From Pseudomonas putida (GTDB lineage Bacteria; Pseudomonadota; Gammaproteobacteria; Pseudomonadales; Pseudomonadaceae): a stretch of 64,000 nt of DNA. The translations under genes were made by a program, and so were the position numbers. Where the stretch lies: the NCBI RefSeq assembly GCF_002025705.1, contig NZ_CP018846.1:2719501-2783500 (forward strand), given 5' to 3'. The notes under the pieces were generated by a model. The model had not been told where the DNA came from. It worked only from the letters and a program-made list of their open reading frames with translations, and searched no databases. Of this stretch, positions 43,179-51,370 are shown piece after piece. Within the stretch, counting starts at the first letter, position 1, and each line of letters starts with the position of its first letter.

Positions 43179-43249
43179 TTTGAAGGAAGATGTCTGCCAT
43201 AAGCGGACATCTCGGACAATGATGTGGAGCCGCTCCCGTCGCTACGCAT

Positions 43250-44143
43250 CTACTTCGTCAAACGCAATGCCTCAAGTACAAGAGCGAAGGCCGGGGAAGG
43301 TTGCCTGCGGCTGGGGTAGTAGAGGTGATAGCCAGAAAATGGCTCGCACCAGTCCTCCAATACCCGGATCAATCGACCCTCTTCAAGGTAAGGGAAAAAC
43401 TCGTCTTCGGGCAGGTAGGCGATGCCCAGGCCTCCGACTGCTGCGTCAGTGATATGGGTGGTGGTGTTGAACACCAGTTGCCCGTCAACCCTCACCCTCA
43501 ACCTTTTGCCTTTGCGCTCGAACTCCCATGCCTCCACTCCCCCGTAGGTGGGAAAACGGATGTCGATACACCTATGCGAAGCAAGGTCGTTAGGATGCTT
43601 GGGTGTGGGATGTTCAGTGAAATAACTGGGGGCGGCAACCACGGCCATACGTAGATCGCCGCCGATCGGCATAGCGATCATGTCTTGCGCTACGGTACCG
43701 CCAAACCGCACCCCGGCATCGAAGCGGTCAGCCACGATATCTCGGAAGCCGTAGTTGATATCGAATTCGAGCTTGATGTCTGGATAGGTCGCCAGAAGGG
43801 GTATCAGCTTGGGCAGCAAGGTCGTCTTGATGATGTTGTCGCCACAGGTAATACGAATCTTGCCCGCCGGCTTGTCCCGCAATTCGGTCAGCGCATCTAG
43901 CTCGGCTTCGATCTCATCGAAACGGTGGCCGATGGTATGCATGAGGCGTTCACCCGCCGCCGTCAGCGAAACACTGCGGGTGGTGCGTGTAAGCAGGCGA
44001 ATCTGCAACCGTGCCTCCAACGCTGACACAACCTGACTTACCGCAGATTGGGTTACACCCAGGTGTGCTGCCGCGCGGGTGAAACTGCCTTCGCGAGCTA
44101 CCGTCACGAAGGCTTGCAGGTCGTTGAAATTGTGCCGAGGCAT
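43250..44143 (-). CDS. LysR-type transcriptional regulator
   Basis: A 297-residue LysR regulator of the AaeR/CrgA group. HTH: NFNDLQAFVTVAREGSFTRAAAHLGVTQSAVSQVVSALEARLQIRLLTRTTRSVSLTAAGERL. The effector domain shows FRDIVADRFDAGVRFGG and GLGIAYLPEDEF. It diverges from a hydrolase/MFS/cyclophilin-like operon and very likely regulates it. The intervening 176 bases contain AT-rich TTAGC-N7-GCTAA-like symmetry. Effector unknown. Confidence 0.92.
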   Translation of the reverse strand: MPRHNFNDLQAFVTVAREGSFTRAAAHLGVTQSAVSQVVSALEARLQIRLLTRTTRSVSLTAAGERLMHTIGHRFDEIEAELDALTELRDKPAGKIRITCGDNIIKTTLLPKLIPLLATYPDIKLEFDINYGFRDIVADRFDAGVRFGGTVAQDMIAMPIGGDLRMAVVAAPSYFTEHPTPKHPNDLASHRCIDIRFPTYGGVEAWEFERKGKRLRVRVDGQLVFNTTTHITDAAVGGLGIAYLPEDEFFPYLEEGRLIRVLEDWCEPFSGYHLYYPSRRQPSPAFALVLEALRLTK

Positions 44144-44185
44144 GCGTCAATCCTCTTATTCAGTAGCAGAGGTTATAGCGGCTTT

Positions 44186-44203
44186 TAGCATTAATTAGCT
44201 AAT
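44186..44203. promoter_or_regulatory. Candidate LysR operator
   Basis: TTAGCATTAATTAGCTAAT contains TTAGC and GCTAA inverted halves and the palindrome ATTAGCTAAT (44194-44203). It lies in the divergent region between the LysR gene and the hydrolase gene, a typical site for LysR binding. Function is inferred from position and symmetry only. Confidence 0.4.
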
Positions 44204-44319
44204 CAAGGTCTCAATATTTCACGACAATGCTCAAGGCCCTCATGTGTTTTGCACGCGAGCGGCCCAAGCAATCGTCAGAACACTCGACGATCGATCTTCA
44301 ACCCGTGAGAGATGACCCA

Positions 44320-45348
44320 ATGAAGAGACTCCTAGTAGCCCTGGGCCTTCTGCTCAGCTCGGTCACAGCCCTCGGAGCCGATATGTCCAATGGTGCAGAC
44401 AATTTTTTCAAGAGCGACAAGGTGACCATGGAGAAGGTCGCCTTCAAGAACCAGTACCAAATGAAGGTCGTGGGCAACCTCTTCATCCCTAAAGGAATAG
44501 GTACGACCGCCCGAAGCCCGGCAATCATTGTTGGCCATCCCATGGGCGCGGTTAAGGAGCAGAGTTCCAACCTGTACGCCCAGAAACTGGCGGAGCGAGG
44601 CTTCGTGACCCTGGCGTTGGATCTATCGTTCTGGGGCGAGAGCGAGGGCAGCCCACGTAACGCCGTTCTCCCCGACCTCTACGCAGAAGACTTCAGTGCG
44701 GCTGTCGATTATCTCGGAACTCGGGCATACGTAGATCGGCAGCGCATCGGCGTGCTGGGCATCTGTGGCAGCGGCAGCTTCGCGATCAGTGCGGCCAAGA
44801 TCGATCCGCGAATGAAGGCTATCGCAACGGTCAGCATGTATGACATGGGCGCCGCCAATCGCAACGGCCTCAAGCATTCGCAAACTCCGGAGCAACGCAA
44901 GCAAACAATCGCAGCAGCAGCCGAGCAGCGCTATGTGGAGTTCGCCGGCGGCAAGACTCAGTACACCAGCGGCACCGTGCACGAGCTGACGGACGATACC
45001 AATCCGATTCAGCGCGAGTTCTTCGATTTCTACCGCACGCCTCGTGGTGAGTACACGCCGGCAGGTTCCAGCCCCGAGCTGACCACCCACCCAACGCTGA
45101 CGAGCAACATAAAGTTCATGAACTTCTATCCGTTCGCGGATATCGAGATCATCTCCCCTCGCCCGATGCTGTTCATCGCTGGCGAGAACGCCCATTCGCG
45201 CGAATTCAGTGAGGAGGCATTCCGCCTGGCTGGTGAGCCCAAGGAACTCTACATCGTCCCCAGCGCCGGACACGTCGACCTGTATGACCGGGTGAAACTC
45301 ATTCCTTTCGAAAAGCTCACCCAGTTCTTCCAGAACGGCCTGAAGTGA
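44320..45348 (+). CDS. Secreted alpha/beta hydrolase (dienelactone-hydrolase-like)
   Basis: A 342-residue exported alpha/beta hydrolase. Residues 1-20 form a signal peptide (ending ALGA). IIVGHPMGAVKEQ is the oxyanion loop and GICGSGSFAIS carries the nucleophile region, where the expected G-x-S-x-G reads GICGSGS, so Cys or Ser may act; dienelactone hydrolases use Cys. The C-terminal RPMLFIAGENAHSREFSEE and PSAGHVDLYDR supply Asp/Glu and His candidates. ATG 44320 starts the signal peptide; an earlier ATG at 44227 is less fitting. First gene of an operon with an MFS carrier and a cyclophilin-like lipoprotein, opposite to its LysR regulator. Confidence 0.85.
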   Translation: MKRLLVALGLLLSSVTALGADMSNGADNFFKSDKVTMEKVAFKNQYQMKVVGNLFIPKGIGTTARSPAIIVGHPMGAVKEQSSNLYAQKLAERGFVTLALDLSFWGESEGSPRNAVLPDLYAEDFSAAVDYLGTRAYVDRQRIGVLGICGSGSFAISAAKIDPRMKAIATVSMYDMGAANRNGLKHSQTPEQRKQTIAAAAEQRYVEFAGGKTQYTSGTVHELTDDTNPIQREFFDFYRTPRGEYTPAGSSPELTTHPTLTSNIKFMNFYPFADIEIISPRPMLFIAGENAHSREFSEEAFRLAGEPKELYIVPSAGHVDLYDRVKLIPFEKLTQFFQNGLK

Positions 45349-45361
45349 TCCGGAGGGCACC

Positions 45362-46573
45362 ATGAATACCTCACTTACTGCTCACGCTGAGCAACCACTT
45401 TCCCGCCCCACTCACTGGGGCGGGGTGTTGGCTATGACGCTCTGCGTCTTTGCCCTGATCGCCTCGGAGTTCATGCCTGTCAGTCTGCTGACACCGTTGG
45501 CTGTCGATCTGCATGTGAGCGAAGGCGCGGCAGGGCAAGGCATCGCGATCTCCGGTGCCTTTGCCGTGCTGACCAGCCTGTCGATCACCTGGCTAGCTGG
45601 AAGCATGGATCGCAAAACGCTCCTGCTTATCCTTACGAGCGTTATGGCGATATCCGGCGCTGTTGTAGCGCTCGCTCCGAGCTTCACCCTCTACATGGTC
45701 GGACGAGCGTTGATAGGTGTTGTCATCGGCGGCTTCTGGTCTATGTCAGCGGCAACAGCGATGCGCCTGGTGCCCGACGATCAGGTGCCCAAGGCGCTGG
45801 CTGTTTTCAACGGCGGTAATGCGCTGGCCACGGTGATCGCGGCGCCACTAGGTAGCTATCTGGGGTCGGTGGTCGGCTGGCGCGGCGCGTTTATCTGCCT
45901 GGTGCCGGTAGCGGTCGTCGCACTGGTCTGGCAATGGTTCAGTCTGCCCAGCATGCCGGCCCAGGTGCGCACGCGAGCTGCGACCAACGTTTTCAGGCTG
46001 CTTGGGACTCGTTCGGTGGCCTTCGGCATCGCGGCTTGCGGCGCCTTCTTCATGGGGCAGTTCGCGCTGTTCACCTACCTCAGGCCGTTCCTGGAAACGG
46101 TGACGAAGGTTGACTCCACAATGCTGTCGCTGCTCTTGCTGGTGATCGGCGTTGCCGGCCTGGGGGGGACGTTGTTGATCGGCGCCCTGCTGAAGAAAGG
46201 ACTGTACCGCACGTTGATAGCTATTCCGCTGCTGATGGCGGTGATTGCCCTCTCGCTGATCCAAGTTGGCAGCGCGGTAGTGCCGGTGGCGATCCTGCTG
46301 GGCCTGTGGGGACTGATGGCCACGGCAGCGCCTGTGGGCTGGTGGAGCTGGGTCGCTCAGGCGATGCCCAACGACGCCGAGGCCGGTGGTGGGTTGATGG
46401 TGGCAGTGGTGCAATTTGCCATCGCCTCGGGTTCGATGTTGGGTGGCTGGCTGTTCGACCATAGCGGCTACCAGAGCACCTTTACTACCAGTGCGACCAT
46501 TCTATTGATCGGCGCGGCTATGACCCTCATGGCCATGCGTGTTCAACCGGGCCGCAGTCAGGAGTCTCCATGA
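45362..46573 (+). CDS. MFS transporter
   Basis: A 403-residue inner-membrane carrier of the drug:H+ antiporter (DHA1, arabinose-efflux-like) type with 12 predicted helices. ASEFMPVSLLTPLAVDL (helix 1) and AGSMDRKTLLLIL (loop 2-3) fit this family. GGAGGG 6 bases before ATG 45362 is a strong ribosome site. The gene starts 13 bases after the hydrolase and overlaps the next gene by 4 bases (ATGA). It may export the hydrolase product or a toxic compound. Confidence 0.9.
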   Translation: MNTSLTAHAEQPLSRPTHWGGVLAMTLCVFALIASEFMPVSLLTPLAVDLHVSEGAAGQGIAISGAFAVLTSLSITWLAGSMDRKTLLLILTSVMAISGAVVALAPSFTLYMVGRALIGVVIGGFWSMSAATAMRLVPDDQVPKALAVFNGGNALATVIAAPLGSYLGSVVGWRGAFICLVPVAVVALVWQWFSLPSMPAQVRTRAATNVFRLLGTRSVAFGIAACGAFFMGQFALFTYLRPFLETVTKVDSTMLSLLLLVIGVAGLGGTLLIGALLKKGLYRTLIAIPLLMAVIALSLIQVGSAVVPVAILLGLWGLMATAAPVGWWSWVAQAMPNDAEAGGGLMVAVVQFAIASGSMLGGWLFDHSGYQSTFTTSATILLIGAAMTLMAMRVQPGRSQESP

Positions 46574-47010
46574 TCAGCCTGCATTTTTGCCGTGCGGGCA
46601 TTTGGCTCTGCCTGCTGCTGATGCTCAGTGGCTGCGTAATTGCGGCGCCTGAGCCGAAGGAGGAACTTATGTGGATGACCATTGGTGAAAAGCGCTTCGC
46701 TATTACCTTGGACGATAATGAAAGCGCACGGGCACTCGCTCAGTTATTGCCCTTGACTCTGGACATGACCGAACTCAACGCCAATGAGAAGTACGCGACC
46801 TTGCCGCAGCGGCTTCCTACCCGTGCGGCGAGGCCTGGCACCATCCACAATGGAGATCTGATGCTATACGGCAACGATACGCTGGTGATCTTCTACCAAA
46901 CGTTTGAGTCAACCTATGCCTACTCACACCTGGGACGAGTTGATAACCCCGATCAGCTTATCGAGACTCTAGGGAAGGGGAATGTGTCCGTTCACTTCTC
47001 TATGGACTAG
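46570..47010 (+). CDS. Cyclophilin-like-fold lipoprotein
   Basis: A 146-residue protein that has a lipoprotein signal (LLLMLSGCVIAAP; Cys22) and a body with a cyclophilin-like fold: FAITLDDNESARALAQLLPLTLDMTELNANEKYATLP and GDLMLYGNDTLVIFYQTF are standard segments of Cyclophil_like (PF18050-type) proteins. These are not proven prolyl isomerases; they often accompany LysR-controlled hydrolase or reductase operons. It is translationally coupled to the MFS gene and probably faces the periplasm. The mature domain length (about 115 residues) is normal for the family. Confidence 0.85.
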   Translation: MISLHFCRAGIWLCLLLMLSGCVIAAPEPKEELMWMTIGEKRFAITLDDNESARALAQLLPLTLDMTELNANEKYATLPQRLPTRAARPGTIHNGDLMLYGNDTLVIFYQTFESTYAYSHLGRVDNPDQLIETLGKGNVSVHFSMD

Positions 47011-47065
47011 GTGGTGCATCGCTGGACCTGATGAGTGTCTGATACAAGCCGTTTGCTGTCCTCCA

Positions 47066-47090
47066 CGAACGGCAGCCATGGGTCGATAGC
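47066..47090. repeat. Dispersed repeat copy, inverted orientation
   Basis: CGAACGGCAGCCATGGGTCG begins the element, which is the reverse complement of the copy at 43154-43178 apart from two bases. Confidence 0.45.
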
Positions 47091-47118
47091 GGCCACCTGC
47101 CGAAAGTACTGGCGCCCG

Positions 47119-47164
47119 CGCCGGCCTCATCGCCGGCAAGCCGGCGATGGGGCGCGAAGCGGCC
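47119..47164. repeat. REP-type palindrome
   Basis: GCCGGCAAGCCGGC and its GC-rich flanks (GCCGGCCTCATCGCCGG) form a stem-loop of the kind found many hundreds of times between genes in P. putida. It lies between convergent or tandem genes, as usual for REP elements. Confidence 0.6.
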
Positions 47165-47184
47165 CCAACATCCAGATGTCTGCT

Positions 47185-47227
47185 GTGGGTCGGAAGCGGT
47201 CATCTGCGACCGACCGCTATCGACCCA
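47185..47227. repeat. Imperfect palindrome of the dispersed repeat type
   Basis: TGGGTCGGAAGCGGTC and GACCGCTATCGACCCA pair at 14 of 16 positions. The right half extends into GCTATCGACCCAAAGCTGCC, related to the copies at 43154 and 47066. Confidence 0.45.
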
Positions 47228-47256
47228 AAGCTGCCCTTGGACTCACCAGCATTTTT

Positions 47257-47290
47257 GTGGGAGCGGGCTTGCCCGCGAAGCCGGCACCGC
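47257..47290. repeat. REP-type palindrome
   Basis: GTGGGAGCGGGCTTGCCCGC followed by GAAGCCGGC is the typical Pseudomonas REP sequence with an inner GCGGGC/GCCCGC stem. Confidence 0.65.
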
Positions 47291-47608
47291 GACAGCGCCA
47301 ATCGTCCAGGTAAACGATTATTGCTGATTGACTAAACATTCCCGCATTGAGCAATATCCGCTTGTACACCTTCGCAACGGTTCACCCATGATTCTTGCCA
47401 CTGACCACATGCTGTCTGCCAAGGGCCTCTGCGCCCAGGCCTGCGCATGCGTGTCCGTTGCCAAGAAATCCAAGAAACAGCCGCTCATTTGACCGGGGCG
47501 CTGTCCCGTCAGATGAGCTGACAGGACAGATAGCGCCAGGTCTCTTCCCCGCTTGACTCCCGCCCCCTCCTCTGACGTCGACTAATCGGTCTGCCTGAGG
47601 AGTAATGC

Positions 47609-48484
47609 ATGTCTAATTTCCGCGGTATCTGGGTTGCCCAGGCCACGCCGTTCCATTCGGGGCACGTCGACTTTGAGGCGCTTGAAGGCTTGGTGAAAAC
47701 ACTCCTTTCTGGAGGTGTGAGAGGCCTGGTCGTATGCGGCACCACGGGCGAAGCCGCAGCCATGAGCAAGGATGAGCAACTCGAGGTACTGGATGCAGTT
47801 CTGCAGATAGCTCGGCCACATCAGGTGATCATGGGGCTGTCAGGCAACAACCTGCAGGAAGTCCTGGCATTCCAGCAAAAGATCCAGAACCGTGACATTG
47901 CCGGCTTGCTGGTTCCTGCGCCCTATTACATCAGGCCTTCACAGCAAGGCATCGAGTCATTCTTCCAGACAGTCGCTGACGCTTCTTCTGTCCCGGTAGT
48001 CCTCTACGACATCCCTTACCGAACCGGCGTGAGGATTGAACGAGATACGCTGAGAAGAATCGTGCGTCACCCCAGAATCGCTGCGGTGAAGGACTGCAGT
48101 GGTGATATCGAAACCACCATGGCCCTGATCTCCGACGGCAACGCAGAGATACTGACTGGCGAAGATATGCAGATCTTCACAAACCTCGCCTTGGGCGGCG
48201 CCGGTGCAATATCGGCATCAGCACACATTTGCCCAAACCTTTACGTACAGATGATGCAGGAGCTGGACAGAGGCGATGTCACAGCTGCCAGAGCTACGCT
48301 CTATCGGCTATTGCCCTGGATAAAAATGGCATTCAGCGAGCCCAATCCTGCTGTCATCAAGGCAGCCCTTAGTGTCCAGGGCTTGATCAGCAACGAGCTT
48401 CGAGAGCCCATGCAAACGTGCTCACCCATGACGATGGAGCGGCTCGAATCTGTGCTTTCAGGTTTGCCCTGCGAGCGCTCATAA
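47609..48484 (+). CDS. DapA/NanA-family aldolase (dihydrodipicolinate-synthase-like)
   Basis: A 291-residue class I aldolase of the DHDPS/N-acetylneuraminate-lyase family. CGTTGEAAAM is the substrate carboxylate loop, LYDIPYRTG contains the catalytic Tyr and AVKDCSGD the Schiff-base Lys. In true DapA the loop reads GTTGES and the Tyr motif YNVP. Here GTTGEA and YDIP suggest a different keto-acid substrate (for example a sugar acid or hydroxyproline-type product) and not the essential lysine enzyme. It is followed after 124 bases by the patatin gene. No obvious partner indicates the pathway. Confidence 0.88.
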   Translation: MSNFRGIWVAQATPFHSGHVDFEALEGLVKTLLSGGVRGLVVCGTTGEAAAMSKDEQLEVLDAVLQIARPHQVIMGLSGNNLQEVLAFQQKIQNRDIAGLLVPAPYYIRPSQQGIESFFQTVADASSVPVVLYDIPYRTGVRIERDTLRRIVRHPRIAAVKDCSGDIETTMALISDGNAEILTGEDMQIFTNLALGGAGAISASAHICPNLYVQMMQELDRGDVTAARATLYRLLPWIKMAFSEPNPAVIKAALSVQGLISNELREPMQTCSPMTMERLESVLSGLPCERS

Positions 48485-48608
48485 CCTGCCTGGAAACCTG
48501 TGGGGTGTAGTGCTGCACCCAGGCAGCACTAAACTCATTGGATCCAACGAACTGCCCCCGTCAGCCAGCTACACTCAGACGACACATCGCTGCACAGAGG
48601 CTGCCGCC

Positions 48609-49475
48609 ATGCCTACGCAAACCGCAATCGTGTTCGCTGGTGGTGGCAGTCTGGGGGCGGTTCAAGTTGGAATGCTCAGGGCCTTGGTCGAGGCCAATGT
48701 CCAGTTCGACAGGGTCATTGGTGCCTCGGTCGGCGCAATCAATGGCGCCTACTTTGCCGCCAGGCCAAACGCTGAGGGTGTAAAGACGCTCGCCGATTTC
48801 TGGCGAGGCTTGAACAGAACCGACATCTTCCCGCTGTCCTGGCTCGATACCTGTAGAGGCCTGATCAAACGGCGTGGTTTTCTGCTCCAGCCAGCAGCGC
48901 TGCACCGGTTGCTCGGCCAGGCCCTGCCTGTTCACCGTATCGAAGATGCGCAGCTGCCTCTGCATATCGTCACCACCGACTTGCTCAGTGGTGCAGAGAC
49001 GGTCTTGTCCAGCGGTGACCTTGAGCAAGCGTTGCTGGCCAGCGCCGCCATCCCGTTGGTGTTCCCCAGCGTTCAGATTGGCGACAGGTTCCTGGTAGAT
49101 GGTGGTGTGGCGAGCAACACGCCGATTTCCACAGCCGTAGCGCTGGGGGCTGACAACGTCGTGGTCATCCCCACGGGATTCAGCTGTGCCTTGACGCAGC
49201 CGCCCAAGGGGCTGGTTGCCCTGGCCCTGCACACCGTCAACCTGATGAGCATGCGCCAGCTGGTGAGCGATATCGAACACTTCCGTACGCGGGCCAGCCT
49301 GCACATCGTTCCGCCGCTGTGCCCGGTCGATGTCTCCGTGTTCAATTTTGACCAGACCGAATCCCTGCTGGAGCGTGCCTATGAGCAAACCCTTCGATGG
49401 CTGGAGCGCGGCGGGCTCGAACGAACCAAGGTACCCGGCGCACTGACCATTCACTCCCACGCCGATGAGCACTGA
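48609..49475 (+). CDS. Patatin-like phospholipase
   Basis: A 288-residue lipid acyl hydrolase of the patatin/RssA family. FAGGGSLGAVQ is the oxyanion-hole loop, GASVG (near residue 40) the nucleophile elbow, and VDGGVASN the catalytic Asp, making the Ser-Asp dyad complete. The protein lacks a signal peptide and membrane spans. ATG 48609 (MPTQTAIVFAGGG) is favoured over 48510, since the earlier part has no patatin features. Substrate may be phospholipid or a membrane ester. It ends in a 290-base gap with no gene. Confidence 0.9.
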   Translation: MPTQTAIVFAGGGSLGAVQVGMLRALVEANVQFDRVIGASVGAINGAYFAARPNAEGVKTLADFWRGLNRTDIFPLSWLDTCRGLIKRRGFLLQPAALHRLLGQALPVHRIEDAQLPLHIVTTDLLSGAETVLSSGDLEQALLASAAIPLVFPSVQIGDRFLVDGGVASNTPISTAVALGADNVVVIPTGFSCALTQPPKGLVALALHTVNLMSMRQLVSDIEHFRTRASLHIVPPLCPVDVSVFNFDQTESLLERAYEQTLRWLERGGLERTKVPGALTIHSHADEH

Positions 49476-49765
49476 CTGGCTCTGCATTCCCTCCAGTCCC
49501 GCCTGTCCCTCCGCTTCCGCCAGGCCAAGTACCCAGCCATGTGAATTGACCCGATGTGGGGTGTCGCAAACCCGAACATGGGCGCCATGGCCAATCTTGC
49601 AGGTACATTAAGATGGCTACCGCATCCACGACCAGCACGGCTACGACGACCAGGAACACGAAGCAGTGGTCTTGAGGGAGCATTGCCGTATTACCCGCTT
49701 TGTAGAGTTTGCAGGTTCACAGCAATTCCTGTTCCAAGGCACAGGCAACCGCTATACCCGAGGCC

Positions 49766-51292
49766 TCAAGCGGGCAGGATGACGCCGTGCGCCTCGAAAT
49801 ACCGGCTCAAATTGGCTGTATCCCCTTCAGGATCAGCCAGCGCGACATAGGTATCAGGCCGCAACAGATAGGTCGCATTTCTGGCCACGCCGGCTTTCTC
49901 GTACGCGGGCTCCCATGCGAATACACGCAGGGCAATGCCGTGCTGCGTGCACCATTGGGCCAGGTCTGGCCTGGCTTCGCCGTATACATGTACTTGCCAG
50001 CCAATGGTTGCCAGTGACTCGTAGTTGTCCGCCATGGCCCCGGGCAGCCAAGGCAGACGATCACCGCCCTGAACCCCGCCGGCCTTGCCTTCGCTCAGCG
50101 GGCTGTCGCGGTAATCAACCGTGGTTTGCGAAACAACGCGGAACAGGTACTCACGGACGGTTTCACGCTTGTACGCAACGCTTGCGATGACCGGCGCGAT
50201 GCGCGTGCGCACAAAGTCGGCGAACCCGCCCTGGGCGGTAACCAATGTGAACAGTTTGTCCGTTGTCGCCACCAGCTTGCGGGCAAAGGCCTGGCGTTCT
50301 ATCTGGTAACTGTCGAGGAGCGAATCAGGCGCCTTGCCTTTGACCACCGCAGCCAACTTCCAGGCCAGGTTGTTCGCGTCAAGAATGCCAGTGTTCATGC
50401 CCTGCCCGCCCGCCGGGCTGTGGACATGCGCGGCATCGCCGAGCAGAAACGCTCTGCCACGGCGGAAATGATCCGTGACACGATGGTGAACGCGGTAGCT
50501 GGAAAACCAGTTCACTTCGGTGATCTTCAGGTTCAAGCCATTGATCGCATCATGGCCAACGTCCGCGAACGTCAGGTGCTCCGGATGCTCGGCACGCTCG
50601 TCGCGCACGGTGCCAATCAAGCGGTACTGGTCTTTTTCGCCGTAGCACAAGAGCAGCACAAAATCGGATCCGTCAAACGCGATGTGTGCCTCGCCCGCAG
50701 GTTCGACGCCCGATATCCGAACATCGGCAACGTAGAAAAGCTGCTTGTAGGTACCACCCTCGAAACCGCTGCCGATAGCATGGCGAACGAACGAGTGAGC
50801 GCCATCACATCCCGCCAGGTAAGCCGCAGTGCAGGCCTCTTCCCGCCCATCAGCCTGCTTCACAATGGCAGTGATCTGGTTTTCCCGCTCTTCGAACGAC
50901 AGCAGTTCGGTCTGCCATTGCACTTCCACACCGAGTGCACGCAGTTGTTGCCCCAACAAGCGCTCATGGCGATCCTGTGGGTAGATCAGCACGAAGGGAT
51001 ACGCACAAATCGCTGCGCCTGCATCCTTCAAGGGGATGCGCGCCCTGCGCCGGCCTCGGGCCCACATGTTCATCGCAGGTGTTTTATAGCCGGCCGCTAT
51101 CACCGCCTCGGCCAGGCCAAGCTGACGATACAGCTCCAGTGTGCGGGCTTGAACAGCCATGGCACGCGACGCCTCGCCCGGGCCGCTGTTCTTGTCGACG
51201 ATTCTTACGGCGACGCCCTGCCGGGTGAGCCAAAGCGCCAGCGCCAGCCCGGTCGGGCCGGCTCCAGCAATGAGAACGTCGGTTTGCGCCAT
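49766..51292 (-). CDS. FAD-dependent monooxygenase, PheA/TfdB type
   Basis: A 508-residue class A flavin monooxygenase. DVLIAGAGPTGLALAL (GxGxxG), GCDGAHSFVR (DG) and RGRAFLLGDAAHVHSPAGGQGMN (GD) identify it, and the C-terminal 90 residues form the thioredoxin-like extension of phenol/2,4-dichlorophenol hydroxylases and MhpA-type enzymes. It should hydroxylate an aromatic ring or a related compound. Its closest family could equally be rifampicin/tetracycline-modifying oxygenases. ATG 51292 starts the Rossmann fold; the longer frame to 51355 is not supported. It stands near a YtcJ-type amidohydrolase gene on the same strand, 78 bases apart, so they may be unrelated. Confidence 0.88.
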   Translation of the reverse strand: MAQTDVLIAGAGPTGLALALWLTRQGVAVRIVDKNSGPGEASRAMAVQARTLELYRQLGLAEAVIAAGYKTPAMNMWARGRRRARIPLKDAGAAICAYPFVLIYPQDRHERLLGQQLRALGVEVQWQTELLSFEERENQITAIVKQADGREEACTAAYLAGCDGAHSFVRHAIGSGFEGGTYKQLFYVADVRISGVEPAGEAHIAFDGSDFVLLLCYGEKDQYRLIGTVRDERAEHPEHLTFADVGHDAINGLNLKITEVNWFSSYRVHHRVTDHFRRGRAFLLGDAAHVHSPAGGQGMNTGILDANNLAWKLAAVVKGKAPDSLLDSYQIERQAFARKLVATTDKLFTLVTAQGGFADFVRTRIAPVIASVAYKRETVREYLFRVVSQTTVDYRDSPLSEGKAGGVQGGDRLPWLPGAMADNYESLATIGWQVHVYGEARPDLAQWCTQHGIALRVFAWEPAYEKAGVARNATYLLRPDTYVALADPEGDTANLSRYFEAHGVILPA

Positions 51293-51370
51293 GATCGCAT
51301 CTCGAACATGAGTGACTGCAAAGTCATTAATGTGCCTGAGCACAGGCAAAGTCAACGACCCCTGGGCCCT

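Larger units (their letters stand above)
42798..43249. other. Intergenic region between two LysR genes
   Basis: No supported gene in 452 bases. It holds a long imperfect hairpin at 42879-42952 and one copy of a dispersed repeat at 43154-43178, both listed separately. The promoter for the LysR gene at 42797 should also lie here. Confidence 0.4.
47011..47608. other. Intergenic region rich in palindromic repeats
   Basis: 598 bases without a supported gene. It contains repeat copies at 47066-47090 and 47170-47240 and two REP-type hairpins (47119-47164 and 47257-47290). A 34-codon open frame at 47388-47492 has no ribosome site and is not called. Confidence 0.45.

Noticed and set aside
47388..47492. 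A 34-codon frame with four Cys residues in the repeat-rich intergenic region
   Set aside because: No ribosome-binding site precedes it, and the region is repeat-rich. Nothing beyond the open frame supports it.
47609..48484. dapA of lysine biosynthesis
   Set aside because: The substrate loop (GTTGEA) and Tyr motif (YDIP) differ from typical DapA, and no lysine genes adjoin, so only the family is called.
49612..49782. A 56-codon open frame with protein-like composition between the patatin and FAD monooxygenase genes
   Set aside because: It has no start codon (a stop codon precedes it), no ribosome site and no recognised family. It might be a gene remnant but cannot be supported.
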